In this document: piece by piece, positions 33,401 through 45,600 of the stretch | Position numbering within the stretch: position 1 is the stretch's first letter | How the letters are laid out: every line of letters starts with the position of its first letter | Position numbers and translations under genes: made by a program | Notes under the pieces: generated by a model | The model's database searches: none | The model's input: only the letters and a program-made list of their open reading frames with translations | Told to the model about the DNA's origin: nothing | DNA from: Pholiota molesta | Lineage: Eukaryota > Basidiomycota > Agaricomycetes > Agaricales > Strophariaceae | NCBI GenBank assembly: GCA_014925825.1 | Contig: JACGCK010000004.1 | Location: forward strand, 558,001-622,000 | Direction of reading: 5' to 3' | Length of the DNA: 64,000 bases

Positions 33401-34783
33401 CCCTATCGAAATGTTAGTTAATACGTCTAAAGGTGTGAAGGTTGTCAAGCAACTTGCATGTTACCCAAGCCCAACGTGCCTACTTCTATTGCCTTTGCTG
33501 TTGTTTTGCTTGCCAGTGTTAGTGCCGTTGACGTCGTTTTTGATATAGTGCTTGTCAGGCCGTCGTAGAAATTGGGTTTATGTGTCTCTGTGGATGTAGT
33601 GACTGGTAAAAGAGTTGTCGACATTTTGTTGAAGAAGCCATCGTTGGAATTGAACAAGGGACGAAAACTTTCGGTGACAGTCAGTTTTGAAGCTGCTTTC
33701 GGCGCCTGGGCAATCCACCCGTCTGCTTGCTTGAATTCTACAACAAATCCATCGTCTGACTCTATTCCTTCCTCTTCAAGAGTTTTCGAGCTCTCTTCCA
33801 CTATTTTTCCGTCGGACACTGAGAGCTGAGAACCAAGGAAGTCAGTTTCACCCTGGTCCTCAGAAACTTCGGCCAGTCTCCAGACGCGGTAAGGACTCCG
33901 AGTTTCTGCACCTGGTGAAATAGCGTCTGCAAGTTTGGTGCAAAGAGCACTGATAGTCTCGCCAGCAGAAATCTCGACCCATGGATGTGGTGGATTATAA
34001 GCGGATGTGAAGGTTTTGACTAATCTGAAAACTTTTAATCGTAGGGGTCGAAGTTCCAACGAAGGCAACCTAGCAGCTCCCCTGGCAATGACGCGACGGG
34101 GTAGTACATGGTTGGGGGTGCCGTACCTAATGGAACAACCTCAACAGTAGATATCGTATTGAACGGAAGGAGACGTACCATTCAATAAGCTGATTCCACA
34201 CTTCTTGTGGCACATATTCCACATCTACACCTTCTGCCAGAGAGTGCAAAAGATGGCCGTAAGAATCTAACAGTGACGAATTGTTTACAGGACCAAGGTC
34301 TTCTTCATTAACGGGCCCTGCCTTGTCGATCTCTCCAGTACAGGCTTTTACGAATCGCTTATACCAACCAGTGGACACCAAATACCAAGTCTCCCCAATT
34401 TGCATCTTTCTTCCTTTCCCAGTTTGGACTCGAGAAAGTTTATCTTCACGAGATACCATTGGGGCAGTGGGAGAAGCTTGGGGAAGAGAAGGAGGAGCCA
34501 TGAATGGAGGAATCTGTGCTTCGCCCTGCTCTGCCATGTAGGCGTCGATATCTTGATTGAGATCAGTGGGAGTTAGAGAAGACGGTTGATCGGGACGTGG
34601 ACTCCGAATTTGGCTTTCGTTGGCTGAATTATCTGCCACGGACCGCTTAACAGAGGAACTGGATGCACCGGAATCGGATTGCATAGACTGACTTCGCAAT
34701 CTTTTTCGACCGACTTGTGTAACGGGTTCTGGAGAGGCCTTGAATGAGTTGTTAGACGATGGATCTGGGACGGGGACGGGCAT
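30427..34783 (-). CDS. UBP12: Ubiquitin carboxyl-terminal hydrolase, USP4/11/15 (yeast Ubp12) type
   Basis: Cysteine-protease deubiquitinase. The ATG at 34783 ([20 protein letters not shown]) leads through a disordered region to a DUSP domain ([33 protein letters not shown]), then a UBL-like segment ([14 protein letters not shown]). The catalytic Cys box [17 protein letters not shown] is split by a GC-AG intron. Then: [36 protein letters not shown], the zinc pairs CPEC and [10 protein letters not shown], a long insert within the catalytic domain, and the His box [10 protein letters not shown] followed by [10 protein letters not shown]. After YLLFYRR an acidic tail follows ([16 protein letters not shown]). 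Near 30820-30843 the frame apparently loses one base: the better coding frame ([20 protein letters not shown] onward) runs to a stop at 30427, while the unbroken frame stops at 30606. Length is about 1,150-1,200 residues. Confidence 0.88.
33403..33457 (-). other. UBP12: GC-AG intron inside the USP catalytic Cys box
   Basis: Joining GLGNM to GNTCFMNS requires the donor gcaagttg (33457 downward) and the acceptor ending atag (33403). The alternative GT donor two codons earlier shifts the frame and destroys the catalytic motif. The intron is 55 nt. Confidence 0.75.
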
Positions 34784-35045
34784 AAGTGAGATGGGAAGAG
34801 GAAGGAAATAAAGAACGATGGGCCACTCTTTATAGCAGGAAACCACAAAACAGAGAAAACACAAAGCAGCCTTCCTATTTCTAGTGACAGGAGCGAACGC
34901 CCATCGACGCGTGCACGCCACACAAGTCACATGTCACATCCAACACATGTAACGCCGTGTCTCATGATATCCAATCTCCCCCTGAGCACCCACACATTGT
35001 GTATATATTCCACACAAATGCTTTCACCCTCCATTCTTCTTCCCC
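34784..35045. promoter_or_regulatory. Bidirectional promoter (USP minus, dihydroxyacetone kinase plus)
   Basis: Only 262 bp separate the two divergent starts. On the plus side a TATATA box (35002-35007) lies about 40 bp before the kinase ATG. A CCCCCT stretch (about 34978-34983) contains the CCCCT stress-response core and lies near CCAAT (34971-34975). Yeast dihydroxyacetone kinase is osmotic- and methylglyoxal-stress related, so an STRE here would fit, but this is inference from short motifs. Confidence 0.5.
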
Positions 35046-37516
35046 ATGTCTGTCCAAAGTCCGATAAGCTTCGCTTGATCTTCTAGCATTCACGTCTGAC
35101 CCACCCTTAGATAAACATCTTCTCAACGATCCGTCGACTCTCGCGCTTGACTCGCTCAAGGGACTTTGTGCCATAAACCCCCAGCTTGCTCTCGACGCTG
35201 CGAATAAAAGTAAATACTGAAAGGCAGAGATACGCCATTTATTTACAATTCTTTCTAGTTGTCTATGCCAAGTCCCACGATCGCTCAAAGGTCGCCCTCA
35301 TGTGCGGAGGTGGTTCTGGCCACGAGCCTGCGCATGCCGGCTTCGTAGGTCAGTTGTAAAAAACCTGGATTCCCCGACAGTTTTTCCTACTCATCCACAC
35401 TGCGTTTCAAGGGAAGGGTATGCTGACAGGTCTGTGCTATCCCTGTTCGCCTTACCATACTGCCATTTAAAATGAGCACCATCAGGGGCCGTCGCCGGCA
35501 ATGTTTTCGCTTCTCCCAATGCTAGCCAGGTCGGACGCGGAATCGAGTTGTTGGAAAACGATAAGGGGTGTGTTTGCTATCCCTGCGTATGTCATTTTCT
35601 TCTTTGGTTTTGCTCATCTGTCATTTAGAACCGTCATTATCGTTAAGTGCGTTTCCCATGATGTGACGTCATGGTCGAGATTAAATAGATGCGACCATCA
35701 GGAACTATACTGGCGACGTGCTCAATTTCGGACTGGCAAAGGAACAGTATGCTGCGCGACACCCTGAAAAGTCCAAGTATATCAAGTTTGTCATTGTTGG
35801 TGATGATGTAGCCGTGGGTAGAGAACAAGGCAAAATCGTTGGAAGACGGTAAGACATCTAATACTAGGCAAGGGAAGTATTCATCTTGATACCATTGACT
35901 GTATAGGGGCCTCGCGGGGACTGTCCTAGTATACAAGATTGCTGGAGCATTGGCTGACAGAGGCGGCGGTCTAGACGAGGTATACTCTATATCTACATGG
36001 ATCGCTGGTCGCGTTGCTACTATCGGCGTCAGCCTTGGACATACCCACGTAAATTTTGACTCTTGCCCCAAAGTGAAGTCATCGTTGAACTACTTTTCGT
36101 GCTTTTAGGTTCCAGGTACCGCTTCCTCCACTTCCGATCTTGTTTCCTCCGAGATTGAGATTGGAATGGGCATTCATAACGAGAGTGGACATAACAGACT
36201 TTCACCTATCCCGAAGCTCTCAGAACTTGTCCCAAAACTTCTGGATTATCTTACTTCAACTTCTGATCCAGATCGCTCCTTCGTACCTTTCAAAGGCAAA
36301 GATAACGTCGTGGTTCTAGTGAACAATCTGGGAGGAATCAGTGAGCTCGAATTGGGCGGCATCGTTGCTGAGGTCCGAAAGGAGTTAGACGCCCGTGGTT
36401 TCAACACTCATCGGATTCTGGCGGGAACTTTCATGGTATGTAGGGACTGAAATATTTTGAAGTGATAAACTTAACCATCCTTCAGACAAGCCTGAATATG
36501 TCTGGCTTCTCCCTCACTCTGTTATTGCTCCCTACAGCCGATGAAAAGGACGCGCCTCGTCTTGACACCATTCTGTCTCTGTTGGATGATAAACCTGAGG
36601 TTCCAGGTTGGAAATGGTCTGCCGGAACAGCGCCTTTGCCTGTGTCTAAGCAAAGTGCACCCCTTGGAGACGAAAAGCCCATCAGAACCGGCGTTGAACG
36701 AATCGTCGCGCATGATCCAAAAGCTTTTGTCGACAGTATCAAACACGCTGCACATGCCTTAGTCAAGGCAGAACCGGAGATCACGAGAATGGACTCGATC
36801 GCAGGTGATGGAGATTGTGGTCTTACCTTGAAGGTAAGCTACGTGACATTGCCAATTAACTATTTAACCAACTCATCTGCCTTCTTTCTAACCAGGCCGG
36901 CTCCGAAGGTAAGAATGCGATGATCATTTCTCAACTTCATAAAATCAAACTAATTCGCGCAACAGGTGTTCTTGCCAAGATATCCACCGGCGAAATATCC
37001 GGCGATGATATAGTTCGCTCCATCATCACTGTTTCCCAGGTCGCAGAAGAAGCAATGGGAGGTACCAGCGGCGCATTATATTCGTATGTTTTGTTTGCAT
37101 CCTTTGGATGGAACACTCCGAATCATGCTCAATACTCACTTCCTTACAGCATATTTTTCTCTGGTCTTGCTCAAGGTCTTCAGGATAGTCTACCAAAGGG
37201 CGGAGAAATTACCCCACAAGCTTGGAGCCATGCTTTGACTTCTGCCCTTGCAAACCTCTATACATATACTCGTGCCCGGCCACCTTCGCGCACGCTCGTA
37301 GACCCTCTTTCCGCCTTCATAGAAGCCTTTGCGAAAGCAAATGATGGGTTTGCAGCTGCGGTTAATGCAGCTGCGAAGGCCGCAGAAGCTACCAAAGATG
37401 TGACTGCCAAGGCTGGCAGGAGTGCATATGTAGAGGGCAATCGGTTACAGAAGGAGCAAATTCCAGACCCAGGTGCATGGGGAGTCAAGATCATTCTGGA
37501 AAACCTTGTAGCTTGA
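35046..37516 (+). CDS. DAK1: Dihydroxyacetone kinase (ATP-dependent, DhaK-DhaL fusion)
   Basis: Phosphorylates dihydroxyacetone (and glyceraldehyde) with ATP, detoxifying DHA and feeding the triose-phosphate pool. Exon 1 (ATG at 35046) is tiny, MSVQ, spliced to NKHLLNDPSTLALDSLKGLC and INPQLALDAANK. DhaK domain: RSKVALMCGGGSGHEPAHAG, VKNYTGDVLNFGLAKEQ, FVIVGDDVAVGREQGK, GRRGLAGTVLVYKIAGALA, and IGMGIHNESG with the conserved His that binds DHA covalently. VVVLVNNLGGISELELGG follows. DhaL domain: ITRMDSIAGDGDCGLTLKAG (Mg-binding Asp residues), EAMGGTSGALYSIFFSGLAQ, RSAYVEGNRLQKEQIPDPGA, ending IILENLVA at 37516. It has at least ten short introns and about 590 residues, the usual length. Confidence 0.94.
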
Positions 37517-37957
37517 ATGTCTGGTGATTATGGCGGGCCTTGTTTTTCACCTTAAGATTGTTTATCGTCACTTTACTTATGTCCCTGTGTCCTTCCCTGG
37601 CGTTTTCTTTGTGCGACAATTACTGCCATGTACAAATAGTATCATCAGTCAATGCCAAATTTCTGACGGACTTAACTGCCATAACACCTGCTGAATTCTG
37701 TGTCCTTGGGACTCTGGAGTGGACCCACAACTACAAACCCAAGCTTAACTTCAACGCTGACGCGAACGGTTGTTGTGACATACGACCGGCCCTAACTCGT
37801 ATTCACATAATCACGTGACGCGGCCAAAGGCCCGACGCTCCCCGCCAGTCCGTAAATTGTAATTTGGAAAGTTACAGCGGTCATCTACGGCTTGCATACA
37901 CCTCCTTACCGATTCTCTGTGGCTTTACTTTCTTTTACATATTCATCTTGGACAACT
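37517..37957. promoter_or_regulatory. Intergenic region before cytochrome c heme lyase
   Basis: 440 bp. It contains TCACGTGA at about 37812-37819, an E-box palindrome like the one upstream of TIM44, about 140 bp before the heme lyase start. No gene recognised. Confidence 0.4.
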
Positions 37958-38884
37958 ATGGGCCAGACTTCCTCCCAAATTACTCATAATCAAGATATTC
38001 AAAAACCAAGCTCTGGTTGTCCTATTCCTCATGACCAACGAACGACAACCCATGCCAATCCCGCTCACCAGAATACCTCTTCTGAAAAAGGACAATGTCC
38101 AATAGATCATTCAAAACCTGCGCAATGCCCCATCGACCACGACTCCATAAACCCTCTAAACCAGATGCCGTCTCTGGCACAAACGCCTGCCCAAAATCAA
38201 AGTGTCCAACTGCCTACACAGCGAACTGAATCTTCTATTCCTCGTGACCAATCCGCAAAATGGGAATATCCATCTCCCCAACAGTTCTATAATGCGCTCG
38301 TACGGAAAGGATGGGAGACTCCCGAAGAGCATGTAGAAACCATGGTAGAAATACACAATTTCTTGAACGAGGAAGCTTGGGGGGAAGTTTTGAAATGGGA
38401 AAGAAGGCATGATAGGTGCGTTCCAATATTTGCAAATGTTCTTCGTGTTGATTTTCTCTTTAATTGTCTAGTGCTGAAGACCTAGCACTCACACGGTTCA
38501 AGGGACGCCCCGGAGAACTATCTCCCAAGGCACGCTTGTGGATGTTCGCTGGATGGCTTTTACCATCTCGGTTCAAGTGAATGTCCTCTTTTCTTGCATT
38601 CAAATAGGTTCTAACCCCAATTTCGAATTAATAGCACTGAACCACCTTTCGACCGTCATGATTGGATTGTCCGTCGGTCAAAAACCGGCGAGGAAGTTAG
38701 ATATGTTATTGACTATTATTCGGCGCCCCCCGAGCCTGATGGGTCACCCGTTTTCTCCCTCGACGTTCGCCCAGCGATAGACAGCTTTTCAAGCGTGAAG
38801 GATCGAATCGCAGTAGCAACTGAAGAGGTGTGGGCTAGTTTCCGTGATAACAGTAAACGCCCTCCTGGAGCAAGTGCTCAGTGA
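37958..38884 (+). CDS. CYC3: Cytochrome c heme lyase (holocytochrome c synthase)
   Basis: Mitochondrial intermembrane-space enzyme that attaches heme covalently to the CXXCH motif of apocytochrome c. I chose the ATG at 37958 ([15 protein letters not shown]) because it opens the usual short N-terminus. An in-frame upstream ATG at 37892 would add 22 residues. Three heme-binding CP motifs occur in tandem: [16 protein letters not shown] and AQCPIDHD. The core follows: [64 protein letters not shown] intron at about 38577-38634 then joins to [14 protein letters not shown], which holds the conserved His, and [29 protein letters not shown]. It ends PPGASAQ at 38884. Spliced length about 260-280 residues. 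Confidence 0.9.
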
Positions 38885-39680
38885 TAAACCTCCATTGACG
38901 CTTTGATGTTCTTCCTCTATTATTAATATATCCTCGCTCACCGTTATATTAGATTTTTCTAAAACCTCTTTTGAGGTTATTTGACGGAGTTGTTAATACG
39001 TTATAACGCGGGGACCTTTATTAGAACCTGCTTCTACCCTTGTGTCGCCATATAATTAGGTGTGTACTCATATGTAATTCACCACACTACCTTCAAGAAC
39101 TTGCGCGAGTGCAACCCACATCTTCAAAGAAAGGTGAATATATGATGGTACTTGTTGGGTACTTGTGTCCAACTATCGCTACAAAACTGTTTAGCACTGC
39201 GTGTTACGGTTTTGCTTTCAAGGCGAAGACAAATTGGGGGGCCTCTTCTGATCAGGCGCCATGAACGGGGATGATCCATGTGCATTTTACAGTGGGTGCC
39301 TGGTGGGTGCACTGCTCATCCACGTTACCACTTGTCCTATGTTTGAGCGACGAGTGTTATAACCAGTTCAATCAAGTTCAATTGTAATTAAGCAATGACT
39401 GTAAGATTGCTAAAGAAATAGGCCAAATAAGTTATCTGCTTATTACCCATCAATTCAATGATTTTATGTGAATGTATGGCAGGACATCGTACTTAAGTAT
39501 TATGGGTTGCTGGCTGTGCAAGTGCAGTGCGGAGAAATACTGGCGCCGGGCCGGGTGTAAATGACGGCTACGGCACCGGATGTAAGCAGAACCAAATAAT
39601 GACTGGGACTTGGCACTACGCTGGGAAGCTCGTCTTACTAACTTGCCTCTGTTGCGCGTTCAACAACTTCTGTCTCCACC
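38885..39680. promoter_or_regulatory. Intergenic region upstream of TOR
   Basis: About 800 bp. A short perfect hairpin AACCTC-TTTT-GAGGTT (about 38963-38978) lies after the heme lyase stop. The rest is presumably the heme lyase 3' end and the TOR promoter. No gene recognised. Confidence 0.4.
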
Positions 39681-42600
39681 ATGGCCTCGGTGGCACAGTC
39701 GACGCAAACTGATCGCATGAATCAGATATTCAATGGCCTGAAGAATAGAAGCCTCGAGGTCAGGTTGCAGTCAGCAGAGGAGCTCCGGCGATTCGTATGT
39801 GCTTTACCAGAACATGGCCATCTCTGGTCTAATATTGTGTGCTTGTTAGGTGTCGCTGACAATTGCGGAAATGACCTCTGATGCCGCTGCCAAACTATGG
39901 GATGATAATATTAATCGAAGACTGTTTGAGTTGACCCACAGCCAAAATGTTATCGACGCATCTGGGGGTCTACTTGCAATAGGCGCGTGTTCAATCTGTA
40001 TGCCAGCATGAAGGCGAACTTACGAAACACTTATTTACAGAGAAGTTGATGGATATTGATTCAGAAGAAACCATAGAATCCAAACGAAATCTCTTTCGCT
40101 TCTACAACTATGTCAAGCACCTCTTGCCCAATCATGATATGAATCTCATGCTGGAAGCCTCAAAGACCTTGGGTCGAATTGCGGAAATTGGAGGATCCGC
40201 ATTTGGCGAACGATTTATGGATTTTGAGGTTCCAGCTGCAGTCGAACTAATGCAACCGGACAAGCAGGAGTCACCACGATACGCCGGGGTCTTGATTCTC
40301 AAGGAACTTGCACGGAATAGCCCCACGTATTTCCATTCCCACATTGGAATCGTCTTCGATAATATTTTAGTTCCTCTCCGAGATCAGCGCGTCATTGTCA
40401 GGGAGGGAGCTGCTGAATTGCTTGCAGCCTGTCTCGAAATTGTTACCCAACGAGAACGCCAACCGCGTACCCCTTACTTGTCCAAAATTCTTCAAGATGC
40501 GCAACTGGGGCTGAAGCAAAACCAGCCCGAGGTTATTCATGGGTCCTTGCTCACATATAGGGAGCTTCTACTTCACGCTGGCATGGTATGCTTTCAATTT
40601 CTCATCCTCCATATTTGGCCTGACGCTCGTGTTGATAGTTTATGAAGGAGAACTTCCTTGATACGGCCGATCAAATCCTTCGATTTAGATCTCATCGTGA
40701 CCTTCTCGTTCGTAAAATGGTTATAACTATGATCCCATCTCTAGCGGCCTACGATACACAAACTTTCACGGAACACTTCCTTCACAAAGCTATGGCCCAT
40801 CTTCTGACACAACTCGAGAAACCTAATGAACGCTCTTATGGTGCGATAATACGCGCTCTTTCCATTTGAATTTTTACTTATCTTTGCGTAGCTTTTATTG
40901 CCATTGGACATACCGCAACCGCCGTTGGAAGCGATATGAAACCGTTCTTGGATTCCATAATGATGCAAATAAAGATAGGATTACAAGGCCGAGGGTGAGC
41001 GCCATGTTTCTTTGCTACCTGGCAATCTCTCTCTCTGACATTCCACCCAGCCGTAAGAACGCTCCTTCTGAAGAACCCATCTTCCAATGTGTGGGCATGC
41101 TGGCAACCGCGGTGGGGCCCAATCTGACGAAGTTACTACATGATCAACTTGATCTTATGATTGCATGTGGCCTCAGCGAGCCACTCGTACAAGCTCTTGT
41201 CTCGATTGCGAAATATATTCCACCGCTTTTGAAAACCATACAAGGTAAGTTGTAACTATTTTGCTGCACCAACGAAGACTAAGGTATCTTTGCAGATCGA
41301 TTATTGGATTTGTTGTCCAACATTCTGAGTGGTCAACCTTATAGGCCTTTGGGCGCACCACCTTCCCTAGCAAGAAATGAAATGACTACTGCCACTAGAG
41401 ATTTAAATCCGACGCAGGTGTGTTAACTATGAACATGTTTTTCGCACGGTATTGTCATTTAAATCAATCATAGATAAACGGAGTTGATAAAAATCCGGAA
41501 ATAATCACCTTAGCGCTTAATACGCTGGGCTCTTTTGATTTCAGTGGTAATTTATAATTCCTTCTTGATAACTTCTTTTGATTGTGTTGATATTTATCTA
41601 TATCTTAGGGCATGTTTTGAACGAATTTGTGCGCAACTGTGCGCTTCCTTATTTGGAGGACGACAATCCTGAGGTAAGAAGGGCCTCAGCATTAACTTGC
41701 TGTCGACTATTCGTCAAGGATCCTATTTGTTACCAAGCGAGCAGCCATGCCATAGAAGTTATCAGCGACGTCTTGGACAAGTTGTTGACAGTTGGGATCG
41801 CCGATCCTGGTAGGACATAATATCGCTCCCTAAAGATTTGACTAACGGATTGTATCGTCAGATGCAACCATACGTCAAACTGTTCTTCAATCCCTTCACG
41901 AACGTTTCGACAAACATCTTGCTCAAGCAGAAAATGTCCGATCCCTATTCATCGCATTGAACGATGAGGTTTTCGAGAATCGCGTCGCTGCCGTAGCATT
42001 GATAGGCCGCCTTGCGAAACACAACCCAGCCTATGTTATGCCCTCCCTGCGCAAGGCTTTAATCCAACTCCTTACAGAGCTAGAGTACTCCACAGTAATG
42101 TATGCCTATAAATATCTTTCATCGTTTGTCCACTGACATGTTTCTGTAGGCGAAATAGAGAAGAGTGCACCCGCCTGCTTACTCTTCTGGTTAGTGCTAC
42201 CCAACGCCTGATCAAACCTTATGCGCTTCCCATGCTACGCGTCCTTTTGCAAAAAGCCAACGATGGAAATCCGACAGTGGCGGCAAATGTCCTTATGTGT
42301 CTCGGCGAATTGACCTGTGTCGGAGGAGAAGAAGCTTTACCTCATGTTCCCGAGTTGATGCAAGTTATCATACAGAGACTTTCTGACCCATCGCTGATTA
42401 AGCGTGATGCGGCCCTACACACGTTGGGTCAAGTGTGCTCTAGCACCGGTTATGTCATTACACCTTTAGTGGACCATCCTCAGCTTCTACCTTTACTAGG
42501 GCGAATTCTCAAAACGGAGAGTAATCAACCCGTTCGACGTGAAGTAGTAAAGGTTCTGGGTATCCTGGGTGCTTTGGACCCTTACCGACGCAAGGTATGT

Positions 42601-45600
42601 TACGGTTATACATTCAAGCCCTTTTTTATCTCATCGTTATGTAGACCCGACCGGAGGATGACACAAGCGAAACAGCTGTAGCCGCTGTTAACCAAGTTCC
42701 CGTCGCTCAACACATAGCGACATCTGCCTCTGATGATTACTTTCAAACTGTTGTCATCAAGTCTCTGCTTGACATACTAAAAGATCAAGCACTGAGCAGC
42801 CATCACCATACAGTGATCGAAGCAGTCATGTCGATCTTCAAAACCCAAGGTTTGAAGTGTGTAACCTTTTTGCCTCAGGTATGGCTTTGCAAATCTCTTA
42901 TCTTGTTGGATCTCATACCAAATTATTCTTTGGTATGCTTAGATTATACCCGCTTTTGCTGCTGTCACGACAAGCTCAGCTGCAAGGTTGCAGGAGTTTC
43001 ATTTGCAACAGCTCGCTATTCTCATCGGAATTATCAAGCAACATGTGCGCAACTACATGCCCGACATATTCAACTTGATCACCGAGCTGTGGGATAATGT
43101 TGCCCTCCAACTCCCCATTGTCTCATTGATCGAAGCTTTGGGGAAAGCATTGGACGCCGAATTCAAACCATTCCTTCCTTCCATTCTCCCGCTCATTCTC
43201 AAAGTATTTGATGGAGAGTTGACAGAAAAACGGATTACCACCCAAATCAAAGTGTTTGATGCCTTTTTGACCTTTGGCGCAAATATTGAAGAGTATCTAC
43301 ATCTGGTCATCCCCATTATTGTCAAATCCTACGAACGCTCGGATGTCGTGGAAAGAGCCGATTCCTTGATCGCTTTGCGCAAAAGAGCTATCCAGACCAT
43401 CAACGGCTTGTCCAGAAGAGTCAATTTTTCTGACCACGCTTCGCGCATTATTCATCCCCTTGTCCGTGTCCTCGAGGGAGGTAACAATGAATTGCGCATG
43501 GCTGTAATGGATACGCTATGTTCTCTCGTCATCCAATTGGGGTCCGATTTTGCAATTTTCGTCCCAACTATCAACAAGGCAAGTCTTTATTCCAACCACT
43601 CCGGACATTGCATTAATTTTATCATCTAGTGCTTGGTCAGAAATCGAATCCCTCATCTGAAGTACGAGAGCTTGATTTCTAAGCTTCTGAATGGAGAAAG
43701 ACTCCCTCAAGAAGCAGGCGTATTGGAACTATTGTTCGTACAAGCATTCTATTAAACAGGCTATTACTGAATGTTATATAGGTTAAGCGAAAACTCCAAA
43801 GCTCCGGAATTCTCGGCCCCTGCAGAAGCCACGAAGATGAATGTCAACCAGCAACATCTCAAGCAAGCTTGGGACACTTCTCAGGTTTCAACGAGAGATG
43901 ATTGGATCGAATGGATGCATAGAATTGGTGTTGAATTCATGAAGGAATCTCCCTCACATGCACTTCGCGCTTGCATGAGCCTCGTTGACATTCATCCGCC
44001 TTTGGCTAAGGAATTGTTCAACGCTGCTTTTCTGTCATGTTGGGGTGAACTTTATGACCAATACCAGGTATGGTGTCACTTTTTCTTCTTCCAAAAGTTG
44101 TGCATTCACATCCTCGTAGGAGGACCTTGTAAGAGCAATCGAGATGGCTATAACTTCTTCAACAGCCCCTTCTGAAGTCATACATCGTCTTTTGGATCTT
44201 GCCGAATTTATGGAACATGAAGAGAAACCTTTACCCATTGAGCATCGTACTCTGGGCGAATATTCCATGAAGTACATGGCTTACGCCAAGGCTCTTCATT
44301 ACAAAGAATTGGAATTCTATTCAGAGTCCTCGCCGGCTGTCATCGAGGCCTTGATCTCAATCAATACTCGATTACAACAACACGACGCAGCTTGGGGCAC
44401 CCTTCTCACCGCTCGAGAGCAATATGATGTCACCAAGCATGAAGAGTGGTACGAACGATTAGGCCGCTGGCAGGAAGCTCTTGTGGCATATGAACGCAAA
44501 GCTGAGCTGGACCCAAGTGCTCCAGATATTCAGATTGGACGGATGAAGTGTCTACATGCGCTGGGAGAATGGGACCAATTGGCTGCGCAAGTTGATGAAA
44601 ATTGGGCCAATGCTAATCATGAAGATCGTCGAGAAATCGCCCCCATGGCTGCTGCGGCCGCTTGGTCATTGAACGAATGGGATCAAATGGACGATTATAT
44701 TGCCACTATGAAACCAGATTCCCCGGACCGTGCCTTTTACCGCGCTATACTATCTGTACACCAGAATCAATTCCCTAAAGCACTTGTGCACATTGCCAAA
44801 GCTCGGGATTTACTGGATCCAGAATTAACTTCTTTCGTTGGCGAAGGTTACGGGCGATCATACAAGTGAGTTTTTCTATGACTTTGCAATGTTCTATTCC
44901 TTATGTTCTTGGTCTAGCGTGATGGTCCGTGCACAAATGCTCTCAGAGCTGGAAGAAATCATTGCTTTCAAGCAATATGCAGATCAACCGGAGCGTCAGC
45001 AAACCATGCGTAAGACTTGGATGAAGAGGTATGTTTCAAATCAGATATTTGGACATCTTGTTGAATGTTGTTTAGACTTCAAGGCTGCCAGCCTGACGTA
45101 GAAGTTTGGCAAAGGATACTGCAAGTGCGAACTCTAGTACTGAACCCAGAAGATGATCCCTTAATGTGGATCAAATTTGCGAACTTGTGCCGCAAAAATG
45201 AACGCATGATTTTGGCTGAGAAAACAATCAATTCTCTTCTATCTCCTGACAGAGTAAGCCCCTCAACCCTAACATGATCTCCAAAGCGCATTATCTGACG
45301 GCTTTAAACAGAACCAACGCAGCCATGATCATCATCATGTCAAAGCTCCTCCCAATGTAGTCTATGCGCAATTAAAGTATATGTGGGCAACTGGAGCAAA
45401 GGACGAAAGTCTCAATTTTTTGCGTCAATTTACCGACAATCTCGCCCATGACGTCAAAGCGAAAGCAGTCTGCAGTCGCCGCGTCCAGGTGTATCGAAGC
45501 AAAAGATAGCAGAACTCTCCAAGCTGATTGCCCGCTGCTATTACAAACAAGGCGAATGGGAAACAGAATCACACGATGAATGGAAATCGGTTAGTTATCA

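Noticed and set aside
34127..34783. Separate gene upstream of the USP
   Set aside because: It encodes the DUSP domain and splices in frame into the UBL/USP exons, so it is the N-terminus of the same protein.
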